Position numbers and translations under genes: made by a program | Assembly (NCBI RefSeq): GCF_900107835.1 | Contig: NZ_FNRG01000007.1 | Coordinates: 1 to 64,000, forward strand | From: Oribacterium sp. KHPX15 | Lineage (GTDB): Bacteria > Bacillota > Clostridia > Lachnospirales > Lachnospiraceae | DNA length: 64,000 nucleotides | Direction of reading: 5' to 3' | Notes under the pieces: generated by a model | Databases searched by the model: none | The model's input: only the letters and a program-made list of their open reading frames with translations | What the model was told of the DNA's origin: nothing | Part shown: positions 52,970 to 61,928 of the stretch, in pieces | How the letters are laid out: every line of letters begins with the position of its first letter | Position numbering within the stretch: the stretch's first letter is position 1

Positions 52970-55468
52970 CTACTCGATTGCTTTAAACTCTATTGCATCC
53001 TCCGGATTCAGAGGCTTAGAGAAATAGTAGCCCTGAATGGCATCGGCATTAAACTCCCGAAGCTTTTCGTACTGCCACTTCTCTTCCACACCTTCTATGG
53101 TGATAAGCTTTCCGATGTCGTGTACCAGCTGTATCACATCTCTTATAAAGGCATCCTTGCCCTCTACCAGGTAGGTATCCACCAGAGATTTATCGAGCTT
53201 AACATTATCAACCGGCACATAGGTCAGATATGCAAGTGATGAGTAACCGGTTCCGAAATCATCAAGAAGAAGCTTTATGCCGAGCTTTCTGAAATCTTCA
53301 AACAGTTTTCCGGAAGTCGCAGACTCTTCCATCAAAAGACTTTCCGTAATCTCGATCTCGATGTACCCCGGGTCTACTCCGTACAGCTTGAGAAGCGATT
53401 CCAAAAATTCAACATAACCCGAGTCGTTGATCTGTCTGCTGGAATAATTGACGGATACAGGATAAATGGTCTTCCCGGCTTTCTTCCACTCTGCCAGCTG
53501 CTTTACTACAAGAGCTGTGGTGGCACGGCCAAGTTTTGAGGCCCATCCGTTTTTTTCTGCTATGGGAATGAACTGTCCGGGTCCGTAAGGTGAGTCCTTA
53601 AGCCGAACCAGCGCTTCATAGCCGATGACCTCTTTTGTCTGTGCGGAAACCTTCGGCTGGTACTTCATGTACAGGCCGTCGTTCTCCAGTGCATTCAGAA
53701 AAGCCTGTTTTACGTTGGTTTCCTCGGCAAACTTCTGCTTCATCACATCGGTATAAACGCAGACCATGTTTTTTCCATGCTCTTTGGCTTCAAACAAAGC
53801 CATCTCAGCATTAAGGATATGGTCCTGAGGTTCGGTGACTCCGTCAGAGTTTGAGATACCTGCACTTGTTGAAAGAAGTATACCCACATCCTCCACCATG
53901 AAAGGCTTGTTGAAGATATCCACTATGCCGGTAACTATCTCCGAATCTTTGTTGAGCCAATTGCCGGAATTGATGACGATAAACTCGTCTCCTCCGTATC
54001 TTCCCAGAGTAAGGTCGAGGGAGTCCGCAAAGCTTTTCAGACGGTCTGCTATGTCATTAAGAATCCGGTCTCCTATTTTGTGACCGTAGTTTTCATTTAC
54101 ATCCTTGAAACCGTCGATATCAAAAAGCATAACAGAGTATCTGTGGTCAGCCTTTAAATTATTACGCATATATTTCAGGATACTTCTTCTGTTCAGGAGA
54201 TCCAGAAGCTCATCATGCTCAGCCTGGTACTGGAGCATGAATTTGGAGTTTTCTATCTCGGATTTGGATTTTTCCAGATCCTTTACATGCATTTTTTCGT
54301 TGATGAAAGCGAAGCTTATGGCTGAGACAAGACACAGCATGGAAATCATCAAAAGAGCAACAGCGGGGATGATTTCCTTGTAAGTTTCGCGGAATGACAG
54401 TGGTCTGTTAATATAGACGGTATCGTCCGGAAGCATTTTTTCGCTTATACCGTAACGTTTCATGAGACCATAGTTGAAACATGTAATGCTTGCGGCATCG
54501 GTGTAGAGCCCAAAATCGGATACCTTTGCACCATTGATCAGGATGTCAGTCAGTATGGTTGCAGCCAGTCTTGCCTGGTCGAAGGCATTCATGTAAGTTC
54601 CGCCCAGTATTCCCACTTCTCTTCCTCCCACATAATTTCTCATAATGGGAGCGTCTGTGTTTTCCTGGATGATATTTGCAATATCCAGGAGGGAATATTT
54701 ATGTCCGGTGGCATCATTGTAACAGGCCATGAAAAATATGATGGAGTCATCCGGTAATGTTTTCAGCTTCTCTATTATCTCTGCCATGGTGAGTTTTGCG
54801 GCATTGAGTTCTATTACAGTGTAGTCCGGGAAGGACTTCATATACTCATTAAATTCATCAATATCCACAAGGCCTGCTTCGGATTCGTCATGGAGTGCCA
54901 CAAGAGTCTTTCTGTCCGGCATGGAATTCATGGCGGTTTTAGCGGTATCCACTATATAGTCCGGTTCGAAAACACCGGTCATATAAGGATTGGCAACTGC
55001 TTTCTCAGCCCTCTCTTTATTGTTGATGGCAAAGAATACTATGGGCAGATCCTTGAAGAATTCCTCCTGGTGATCCATAGCAAACTGGAGAGCGTTATCA
55101 TCGCTTACCACAATTCCGGTGTACTCTGCAGAGTTGTTGTTGAATCTTTCTTCGAAAAAATTGTAGAAACTGGATACATCTGAGTCGCCCTTGAAGCTCT
55201 TCACATCCATGAAAGAAATGTCAAATTCGATTCCATTGTCCAAAAAGACACTTTCCAGGCCGTTTTTCTTATCATCGTAATTTGCATGCATGGAATCAAA
55301 GGAACTAAGGAAAAGGACATTCTGTGTTATGGGGACAGGGGGCTTTTGTTCATCCGGCTTTTTTCTTACTGCATAATAGGTGATTTGGGATAATGCTAAA
55401 AAAAGACAAAGTATACCTGTGGTGGCTATAGTGAATCTTAAAAAATTAAAGATGTTCTTTTTTGGCAT
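52970..55468 (-). CDS. Membrane GGDEF-EAL protein with periplasmic-binding-like sensor
   Basis: An 832-residue signalling protein. Membrane segments near residues 13-32 and 355-380 flank an extracellular ABC-substrate-binding-like sensor domain. Cytoplasmic GGDEF (RYGGDEFIVI) and EAL (GYEALVRLK) motifs are both intact, so it may both make and degrade cyclic di-GMP. It starts at the ATG at 55468 (AAAGGAAT upstream), 14 codons inside the open frame. Confidence 0.88.
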   Translation of the reverse strand: MPKKNIFNFLRFTIATTGILCLFLALSQITYYAVRKKPDEQKPPVPITQNVLFLSSFDSMHANYDDKKNGLESVFLDNGIEFDISFMDVKSFKGDSDVSSFYNFFEERFNNNSAEYTGIVVSDDNALQFAMDHQEEFFKDLPIVFFAINNKERAEKAVANPYMTGVFEPDYIVDTAKTAMNSMPDRKTLVALHDESEAGLVDIDEFNEYMKSFPDYTVIELNAAKLTMAEIIEKLKTLPDDSIIFFMACYNDATGHKYSLLDIANIIQENTDAPIMRNYVGGREVGILGGTYMNAFDQARLAATILTDILINGAKVSDFGLYTDAASITCFNYGLMKRYGISEKMLPDDTVYINRPLSFRETYKEIIPAVALLMISMLCLVSAISFAFINEKMHVKDLEKSKSEIENSKFMLQYQAEHDELLDLLNRRSILKYMRNNLKADHRYSVMLFDIDGFKDVNENYGHKIGDRILNDIADRLKSFADSLDLTLGRYGGDEFIVINSGNWLNKDSEIVTGIVDIFNKPFMVEDVGILLSTSAGISNSDGVTEPQDHILNAEMALFEAKEHGKNMVCVYTDVMKQKFAEETNVKQAFLNALENDGLYMKYQPKVSAQTKEVIGYEALVRLKDSPYGPGQFIPIAEKNGWASKLGRATTALVVKQLAEWKKAGKTIYPVSVNYSSRQINDSGYVEFLESLLKLYGVDPGYIEIEITESLLMEESATSGKLFEDFRKLGIKLLLDDFGTGYSSLAYLTYVPVDNVKLDKSLVDTYLVEGKDAFIRDVIQLVHDIGKLITIEGVEEKWQYEKLREFNADAIQGYYFSKPLNPEDAIEFKAIE

Positions 55469-55605
55469 ACAGGTATATTCCTTTATAGCTGGTAAATAAT
55501 ATGGGCGCAAATAACTGTCTCGACAGAATCTATATCGTCATATAATGAACATTTATTAATTAATTTGGCAAAATGAACTGCGTAAAATACCGTGCATATG
55601 CGGCG

Positions 55606-55634
55606 GTGACACATACATTGTATTATGGTACAAT
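55606..55634 (+). promoter_or_regulatory. Promoter of the flippase-like gene
   Basis: GTGACA, a 17-base spacer and TACAAT, about 40 bp before the ATG. The leader holds a GGACG/CGTCC hairpin just before the AGGAGGT-type ribosome site. Confidence 0.65.
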
Positions 55635-55673
55635 TTATTGGGTGGACGAGGGAAACGTCCACGGAGGTAATTA

Positions 55674-56711
55674 ATGAATTTATGGAAGAATAAATCTGTT
55701 TTGTTTGGCGTGCTTCTCCTTTTGGTACTTGGGGGAGCAACGTTTTATATTATATATAAAGAATTGAATGGACATGATATAGCGGGTACATTAAGTCATG
55801 CGGATATTCGCTGGGTGGCTGCCGCGGTGATTTCCATGATCCTTTATTCTATCGCTGACGGTGTAAACATCAGAAGATGTCTTCGGCTTACGGGATACCA
55901 GGTAAGTGTGCCACAGATGATGAAGTATGCATTTGCAGGATTCTTCTTCAGTTCCATAACACCTTCTTCATCAGGAGGACAGCCGGGACAGTTGTACTTT
56001 ATGTACAGGGATAAGATCAAGTTGTCTCACGGGACTTTTTCTCTACTGTGCGCTTTTCTGAGTTATCAGATTATGGCAGTTGTATGGGGAATCATCGGAG
56101 TTATCTTTATTCCCAAAGGGATAATGAGTCTGGGAGGACAGTTTTCCTACGTATTCCCAATAGGCTTTGCTATAAATATTGTAACGATAATCATCCTGAT
56201 ATGCATTCTCTTTTCCAGGCGGATGACCATATTGTTTGCGTACGTAGCACTCCGTTTAAACCGTAAAAAAAATAAACCGGGCAACAAAACCGAAATAATG
56301 CGATTTTTCGCAACATATCGTAAGGCTGCCGGTTTAATGAACAGTAATAAGCGGGTATTTCTAAAGATACTTCTGACTTCATTTGTGCAGATGTCACTTT
56401 TCCATTCGATACCGTTTCTTTGTGCCAGGGCTTTGGGCTGTAATGATTTCAGCTGGTTCACCGGAGTCTGCACCCAGGGAGCTCTGTTCCTTTCCGTTTC
56501 CTCTCTTCCGCTTCCGGGAGCTGCAGGAGTTACGGAATACGGTTTTGCACTGTTTTTTGCAGATCTCATACCGAAGCATCTCATGGGCAGTACCATGATC
56601 CTGTCACGTTTCTGCAGTTTCCTGTTCCCGCTTATAGTGAGCGGCTCCCAGCTTCTGCTTCTTCAGTTGAGCGCCAGCAGACGGCGTCCGATCCGGAATG
56701 CAATGCGGTAG
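55674..56711 (+). CDS. LPG synthase-like / YbhN-type flippase membrane protein
   Basis: A 345-residue multipass protein with about eight membrane segments and the LPG_synthase_TM pattern (GFFFSSITPSSSGGQPGQLYFMYR near residues 86-110). It lacks the MprF catalytic domain, so it would be a lipid transporter or flippase. Its end overlaps the GT2 gene by 49 bp (convergent). Confidence 0.8.
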   Translation: MNLWKNKSVLFGVLLLLVLGGATFYIIYKELNGHDIAGTLSHADIRWVAAAVISMILYSIADGVNIRRCLRLTGYQVSVPQMMKYAFAGFFFSSITPSSSGGQPGQLYFMYRDKIKLSHGTFSLLCAFLSYQIMAVVWGIIGVIFIPKGIMSLGGQFSYVFPIGFAINIVTIIILICILFSRRMTILFAYVALRLNRKKNKPGNKTEIMRFFATYRKAAGLMNSNKRVFLKILLTSFVQMSLFHSIPFLCARALGCNDFSWFTGVCTQGALFLSVSSLPLPGAAGVTEYGFALFFADLIPKHLMGSTMILSRFCSFLFPLIVSGSQLLLLQLSASRRRPIRNAMR

Positions 56712-57697
56712 ACCGGATAGCATATAAAATGTGGAAGGATCCGGATTGGACGGATGGGATGTCTGTGCAAAGGTTTACTCATTATCCAATTATAAACATC
56801 AGGCTTCTTTTCCATTATTTCATCGAGGAACGATTCCATCAGTTCCTCGTTTTCTTTTGTTCCGGAATGAAGAAGTAATGTAATGGTAACCAGAGAGATC
56901 AGTTCTATATAATAGTAAAAATACTCTCTCTTAGGTGTGCTGCTGATGTTTTCCAGGGCCAGGTCATAGATCATGCGGCGGTTTACTTCAAGCTGCATGT
57001 TGATTCTTTGCAGCATGATGTTTACATTAACAGACTGGTCAGCCCGTCCTATAAAGTAACGGTAAAGGTCCACATCCAGATAAAACATACTTTCCACGTG
57101 TACCAGAGGATATGATACGAACAGGTGATCCACGTAGAAGGTGTGCTTCGGAAGCTCCATATTGCAGCTTACGAGCAGATCTGTTCTGAAGGTGGTGGCA
57201 TGCATGAGAAGATAGGAACCCATCTCAAATTTTTTCACTTCATTCCAGGAGAAGCGGCGGTTTATGGGCAGGTTCTTATGGTAGTTGATGCTGCAGCTCC
57301 GTTTTTCAATGACATTTTCATGGACGTAGTTTGTGATGATAAGGTCTACCGGATCGCCACTGTCCTGCATTTTCTTCAGAGTTCCGAGAAAGATATAAAG
57401 AGCGTTTTCGTCGAGCCAGTCATCGGAGTCCAGGACTCTGAAATAAAGACCGGTGGCTTCCCGAAGACCTGCCATAACAGCATCTCCGTGTCCTCCGTTT
57501 TCTTTGTTTACAACCTTTATTGTGCCGGGATATCTTCCGGCGTACTCTTCTGCTATTTTTTGTGTATCATCCGTTGAGCCGTCATTAACAACGATTATCT
57601 CTATCTGGTCCCTGCCGGGCAACAGACTTTCGATTGAGTGACGGACATATTCCTGAGAATTGTAGCAAGGGATTGCCACTGAAAGAAGTTTATGCAT
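56663..57697 (-). CDS. Family 2 glycosyltransferase
   Basis: A 344-residue GT-A glycosyltransferase with SVAIPCYNSQEYVRHSI, EIIVVNDGSTDDT and a DSDDWLDENAL metal motif. It probably adds sugars to a surface polymer or lipid, and may share a role with the convergent flippase gene. Confidence 0.88.
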   Translation of the reverse strand: MHKLLSVAIPCYNSQEYVRHSIESLLPGRDQIEIIVVNDGSTDDTQKIAEEYAGRYPGTIKVVNKENGGHGDAVMAGLREATGLYFRVLDSDDWLDENALYIFLGTLKKMQDSGDPVDLIITNYVHENVIEKRSCSINYHKNLPINRRFSWNEVKKFEMGSYLLMHATTFRTDLLVSCNMELPKHTFYVDHLFVSYPLVHVESMFYLDVDLYRYFIGRADQSVNVNIMLQRINMQLEVNRRMIYDLALENISSTPKREYFYYYIELISLVTITLLLHSGTKENEELMESFLDEIMEKKPDVYNWIMSKPLHRHPIRPIRILPHFICYPVYRIAFRIGRRLLALN

Positions 57698-57848
57698 CGT
57701 ATAACCTTTTCTTTAATCCGAAATTACCTTTGACGCTAAAAACAATTCTCAAAAGGACAACCTTAAGTCTGCTTTAAGCGTATTTCTACGGCTCGAATGA
57801 TTGTACCATATATTTGATGTTCACGAAACTTTTTAATGAAGTAAAACC

Positions 57849-57877
57849 TTGACTTTGATATTTTATAAACATAGAAT
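57849..57877 (+). promoter_or_regulatory. mgtE promoter
   Basis: TTGACT, a 17-base spacer and TAGAAT. It gives mgtE a long leader of about 190 nt in the 378-bp divergent gap between GT2 and mgtE. Confidence 0.7.
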
Positions 57878-57928
57878 TGAATCGAAAATCGTTCCTGTTT
57901 TTAAATTCTTTTGAAGGGTGGTGGTCAT

Positions 57929-58024
57929 ATGTCAAGTGACAGTCGAAGTTCAGATACTGTTCCCCGAAGTACACATAATATGATCACGGCAATCTTCTGC
58001 TGCAACACCCGGAATTCCCTGTAA
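57929..58024 (+). CDS. 31-codon upstream ORF in the mgtE leader
   Basis: ATG at 57929 behind AAGGGTGG, stop at 58022-58024, 51 bp before mgtE. The peptide (MSSDSRSSDTVPRSTHNM...) is Ser/Thr-rich and not recognised. Upstream ORFs sense Mg2+ for mgtA in Salmonella; a similar role here is only an analogy. I saw no M-box in the leader. Confidence 0.4.
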   Translation: MSSDSRSSDTVPRSTHNMITAIFCCNTRNSL

Positions 58025-58075
58025 AGAGTATCTTCCTGTGTGCGGCTTATTTTGCCGTATAAAAGGAGATACAAG

Positions 58076-59428
58076 ATGGAAGAAAAGAATAATGTTTTTG
58101 ATGAGCTTCTCACCATGTTTGAAAACAAGGAGTACCTGAAGCTCCGTGAGGCGCTGTCCGAACATAATGATGCGGATATCGCTGCATGGATAGAGGAACT
58201 CGATGAAGAGCGAATGCTTAAGATATTCCGTATTCTGACCAAGAATCAGGCTGCGGACGTTTTCTCGTACCTTGATGTGGACCTCCAGCAAAAGATCATC
58301 AGCGCAATGTCCGAAAAAGAAGCGGCAGGAATCATTGATAACCTTATGGCGGATGATGCTGCAGATCTTATGGATGAGATGCCGGCGAACATCGTTACAA
58401 GGATACTGGCCAATGCCAATGCCGATACAAGGCGTGAGATCAATCAGCTTCTGCGCTATCCGGATGACAGTGCCGGAAGCATCATGACCGTGGAGTTTGT
58501 GGACCTTAAGGAAAGCTCTACTGTCAGGGAAGCCATAGAAAGAATTCGTAAGGTCGGTGTCGACTCCGAGACCATCGATGTTTGCTATGTACTGGACAGC
58601 GGCAGGCATCTCCTTGGAACCGTAGCCCTGAGATATCTCCTGCTCTCAAAGGATGATGAGATAATCGGGGACATAATGCATGAAAATGTCATTGCCCTTA
58701 ATACCATGATGGATCAGGAGGAAGTTGCGAGACAATTCAAGAAGTACGACTTTACCACCATGCCGGTAGTAGACAATGAAAACAGGCTTGTGGGTATCGT
58801 TACAGTCGATGATATCGTGGATATCCTGGAAGAAGAGGCCACAGAGGATATGGAAAAGATGGCAGCTATCCTTCCTTCCGATAAGACCTACATGAAAACC
58901 AGCGTGTTCGAAACCTATAAAAAGAGGATTCCCTGGCTTCTGCTTCTCATGGTAAGTGCTACCTTTACCGGTGCCATCATTAAGTCCTTTGAGGACGCCC
59001 TCAGTGTGTGCGCTGTGCTTGTGGCTTACATTCCCATGCTCATGGATACAGGCGGTAATGCCGGCGGCCAGGCGTCTGTTACGGTTATCCGTGGATTGTC
59101 TCTCGGTGAGATTGAATATTCCGATGTTCCCGGGGTTATCTGGAAGGAAATCAGAGTTGCTGTTTTCTGCGGACTGACATTGGCAGTTGCCAATTTTGCA
59201 AAGCTTCTCATCTTTGATCATGTGGCTGTGCCTGTAGCTATCACGGTATGTCTGACGCTTATTGCAGCGGTACTTATGGCTATGCTCATAGGCTGTGTGC
59301 TTCCGGTTGGAGCAAAGCGCCTTGGTTTTGACCCAGCGGTTATGGCGAGTCCTTTCATCACTACAATCGTTGATGCTCTCTCGCTGTTGGCATATTTCAG
59401 GTTTGCGACGATGATTTTGAAGCTGTGA
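58076..59428 (+). CDS. mgtE: MgtE magnesium transporter
   Basis: A 450-residue MgtE: N-terminal MgtE_N superhelical domain (DDAADLMDEMPANIV), a CBS pair (about 125-250, with DVCYVLDSGRHLLG and TMPVVDNENRLVGIVTVDDIVDILEEE), then five membrane helices with the pore MDTGGNAGGQAS. The N-terminal domains close the channel when Mg2+ is high. Start ATG at 58076 behind GGAG. Confidence 0.93.
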   Translation: MEEKNNVFDELLTMFENKEYLKLREALSEHNDADIAAWIEELDEERMLKIFRILTKNQAADVFSYLDVDLQQKIISAMSEKEAAGIIDNLMADDAADLMDEMPANIVTRILANANADTRREINQLLRYPDDSAGSIMTVEFVDLKESSTVREAIERIRKVGVDSETIDVCYVLDSGRHLLGTVALRYLLLSKDDEIIGDIMHENVIALNTMMDQEEVARQFKKYDFTTMPVVDNENRLVGIVTVDDIVDILEEEATEDMEKMAAILPSDKTYMKTSVFETYKKRIPWLLLLMVSATFTGAIIKSFEDALSVCAVLVAYIPMLMDTGGNAGGQASVTVIRGLSLGEIEYSDVPGVIWKEIRVAVFCGLTLAVANFAKLLIFDHVAVPVAITVCLTLIAAVLMAMLIGCVLPVGAKRLGFDPAVMASPFITTIVDALSLLAYFRFATMILKL

Positions 59429-59433
59429 AAAAA

Positions 59434-59467
59434 CCCGAAATCTCATGTGATGTCATGGGATTTCGGG
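59434..59467 (+). terminator. mgtE terminator
   Basis: Arms CCCGAAATC / GATTTCGGG (extended by CATG) then CTTTTTG, 6 bp after the stop. Confidence 0.88.
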
Positions 59468-59508
59468 CTTTTTGTTCATGAAATTATGATAGGACCCTTG
59501 CAGAAGAA

Positions 59509-59547
59509 AGGCTTAGGAACTGCACAAGCTTGCAATTTCCTAAGCCT
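59509..59547. terminator. Terminator downstream of tRNA-Thr(GGT)
   Basis: Arms AGGCTTAGGAA / TTCCTAAGCCT with a T-run in the plus direction; it lies 25 bp past the 3' end of the minus-strand tRNA. Confidence 0.75.
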
Positions 59548-59572
59548 TTTTTGATACTACAGAAACAAAAAA

Positions 59573-59645
59573 AGCTGGTAACCGGAATCGGACCGGTGAC
59601 CTCCGCACTACCAATGCGACGCACTACCGACTGTGCTATACCAGC
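59573..59645 (-). tRNA. tRNA-Thr (anticodon GGT)
   Basis: A 73-nt cloverleaf on minus: perfect acceptor GCTGGTA / TACCAGC, D arm AGCACAGTCGGTAGTGC, anticodon arm TCGCA-TTGGTAG-TGCGG (anticodon GGT) and T arm GGTCCGATTCC. CCA not encoded. It is the second threonine isoacceptor in the window. Confidence 0.92.
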
Positions 59646-59812
59646 ATTTGCTCTCTCAAGTGAGAACCTACTAAATTTAGCATATGGATATACCAATGTC
59701 AATATACAGTTGAAAAATTGATAAAATTCAGCCGGTGGACCGAAACAGTTCAGCCGGTATGCCTTATTTTCGCAGTGAACAAGGCATTACATTGACCCAT
59801 ATTCCGGTTACT

Positions 59813-60076
59813 AGGATTTGAGTCATCCTGAATGGCAGGTTACAATGACTCAATTTCAGGTAATCAGGATTTGAGTCATCCTGAATGGCAGGTTATAATG
59901 ACTCAATTTCAGGCAATCAGGATTTAGGTCATCCTGAATGGCAGGTTACAATGACTCAATTTCAGGTAATCAGGATTTGGGTCATCCTGAATGGCAGGTT
60001 ACATTGACTCAATTTCAGGTAATCAGGATTTGGGTCATCCTGAATGGCGGGTTACATTGACTTATATTCTGAATTC
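59813..60076. repeat. 53-bp tandem array with GAGTCA-N20-TGACTC dyads
   Basis: Five units start at 59813, 59866, 59919, 59972 and 60025, each exactly 53 bp apart. Each holds TTGAGTCA (or GGGTCA) and TGACTCAA separated by 20 bases. Its filler differs from the array at 3601-3830 but the dyad spacing is the same. It lies in the gene-poor stretch 59646-60167 between tRNA-Thr and the aroK stop. Confidence 0.92.
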
Positions 60077-60167
60077 TGAGTTTTAAGGTCAATCAGTGGT
60101 TCCAATAACTCCGGATGGTGGGGAAAAGAGCCGACCAAGGTCTTCGCGAACCATGCCGGCTGAATCG

Positions 60168-60710
60168 TCAGGAATTCACAACAGCCTGCACCAGTTCTTC
60201 GCAGATTTCCTGAACTGTCTTTCTGTCTGTAGCAATGATGATATCCGCAGCAGCCTCGTACTTTGTGCTTCTCTTCTCCTGCAGGCTCCGGATGAAATCA
60301 ACATTCATGTTGCCGTTGAGGATTGGGCGATCGCCTGAATCCTTTACTCTTTCAAGGGTTGTTTCCGGGGTTGCGGTGAGAAGGACTATGGTGCTTCCTT
60401 TTTTCAGGTTTGTAACATTTTCTTCCCGAAGAACCGCTCCGCCGCCACAGGAAATGATGGTGCCACTTGATTTTTGGAGGTCAAGGATGACCTCGCTTTC
60501 ACATTTCCTGAAGTAGTCTTCACCGTGCTTTTCGAAGATGTCCTTGATGGGCATGCCTTCACGACGGACAATTTCCGCATCAGTGTCCACTTCTGTCATT
60601 CCAAGCATGTCTTTAAGGCAAGAGGAAACCGTGGATTTTCCTGCTCCCATAAAGCCGATGAGGGCAATGTTCTTTTTCTTCAGTTTTTCGAGGGTCTGAG
60701 GGTTTGTCAC
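60168..60710 (-). CDS. aroK: Shikimate kinase
   Basis: A 180-residue shikimate kinase. Walker A IGFMGAGKSTV, the DTDAEIVRREGMPI Asp, the shikimate-binding FRKCESEV and GGGAVLREEN, and GDRPIL of the lid are intact. It starts at GTG (60710) behind AGGAGGA. aroE is upstream on the same strand, 236 bp away. Confidence 0.93.
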   Translation of the reverse strand: MTNPQTLEKLKKKNIALIGFMGAGKSTVSSCLKDMLGMTEVDTDAEIVRREGMPIKDIFEKHGEDYFRKCESEVILDLQKSSGTIISCGGGAVLREENVTNLKKGSTIVLLTATPETTLERVKDSGDRPILNGNMNVDFIRSLQEKRSTKYEAAADIIIATDRKTVQEICEELVQAVVNS

Positions 60711-60946
60711 TTTGGTTTCCTCCTGTTTTAGATAAAATCATGCTTAATGAAGAAAAATTAGTGTAAAAGTTGTAATCGTTCAATCAACATATTTAATAAA
60801 AATCAAAGTTTATTTAGATTTTAAAGATGATCCCGTTTCTCCGGTTGACTTACTTTGCTGTTTTTCGAGAATGCAGTCAATCCTAAGGCAACAATATTAT
60901 AGTCATGCCTTGGTGGAGCTGTTACTAATAGTTTCCCTCGCCTAAG

Positions 60947-61834
60947 TCATATATCAAAGTATTTTTCCTTCACGATCTCCACCGGCATTTTCTTTCCGGT
61001 CCAGAGCTCGAAGGCAGCAGCCCCTTGGTAAAGCAGCATGTACATGCCGTTAAAAGCATTGAGTCCACACTCCTCTGCCATTTCAAGAAGCTTTGTTTTC
61101 CGTGGGTTGTATATGACATCGGAAACCGTAAGTTTCTCATTCATCCCGGAGGCTCTGTCCGTAAGCCAGGAAGCATCCTTTATGAGATTTCCTTCCGGAT
61201 TCGGTGCCATACCAACGTTTGTAGCATTTATGAGGAGCACAGATTCAGAAATCTCCCGTTTCATCACATCATCCTCGTAATCATAGACCGTGACCTTGCA
61301 GGAAGTGGCATCATGTATTTTTTTAATGGTTGACGCTGTTCTGTCCTTGAACCTGCTTCCTGAGCGTTCAAAAACAGAAATCTCCTTTGCACCATCCAGT
61401 GCCAGCTGGGTGAGCACCGCAATGCCGGCACCTCCTGTTCCCAGCAGGGTGATTTTTTTTCCAATGTAATCGACCCCGGCCTGTCTCGCTGACTCCGTAA
61501 AACCGATTCCGTCGGTGGTGTGTCCTGTGACGGTTCCGTCATCCTCAATGACCACGGTATTTACGCTTTCAGCAATCTTTGCGGCTGTACTCAGTCTGTC
61601 GCAAAGGGATACCGCTTCTGTTTTAAGGGGCATGGTGAGGTTAAAGCCTCTCACTCCCATCTTCTTGAAACTGTCAAGAACGCCGCTGAGCTCCCCCTCT
61701 TTTACATCAAATGCAAGGTAGCAGTAGTCAAGGTCAAGCTGCTTAAAGCCTTCGTTATGCATGGCAGGAGAAAGGCTGTGAGCTACAGGACTGCCCAGGA
61801 GGCAGATCATCTTTGTATGTCCGGATATATTCAT
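60947..61834 (-). CDS. aroE: Shikimate dehydrogenase
   Basis: A 295-residue AroE. The substrate part has LGSPVAHSLSPAMHN and NLTMPLKTEAV with the catalytic Lys, DGIGF follows, and LLGTGGAGIAVLTQL is the NADP loop. With aroK it supplies two successive steps to chorismate. Confidence 0.93.
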   Translation of the reverse strand: MNISGHTKMICLLGSPVAHSLSPAMHNEGFKQLDLDYCYLAFDVKEGELSGVLDSFKKMGVRGFNLTMPLKTEAVSLCDRLSTAAKIAESVNTVVIEDDGTVTGHTTDGIGFTESARQAGVDYIGKKITLLGTGGAGIAVLTQLALDGAKEISVFERSGSRFKDRTASTIKKIHDATSCKVTVYDYEDDVMKREISESVLLINATNVGMAPNPEGNLIKDASWLTDRASGMNEKLTVSDVIYNPRKTKLLEMAEECGLNAFNGMYMLLYQGAAAFELWTGKKMPVEIVKEKYFDI

Positions 61835-61928
61835 GATAAATCTCTTTCCGCTATCTTATAACTTTAACTGCCGAAGATGGATACGGTCATCATGATAGCT
61901 AAAAAACAGTAGGTTTGTCGGAATAGTT

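Noticed and set aside
57878-58075. M-box riboswitch in the mgtE leader
   Set aside because: None of the conserved M-box segments could be recognised.
59813-60076. CRISPR array
   Set aside because: Units are near-identical with no distinct spacers and no cas genes nearby.
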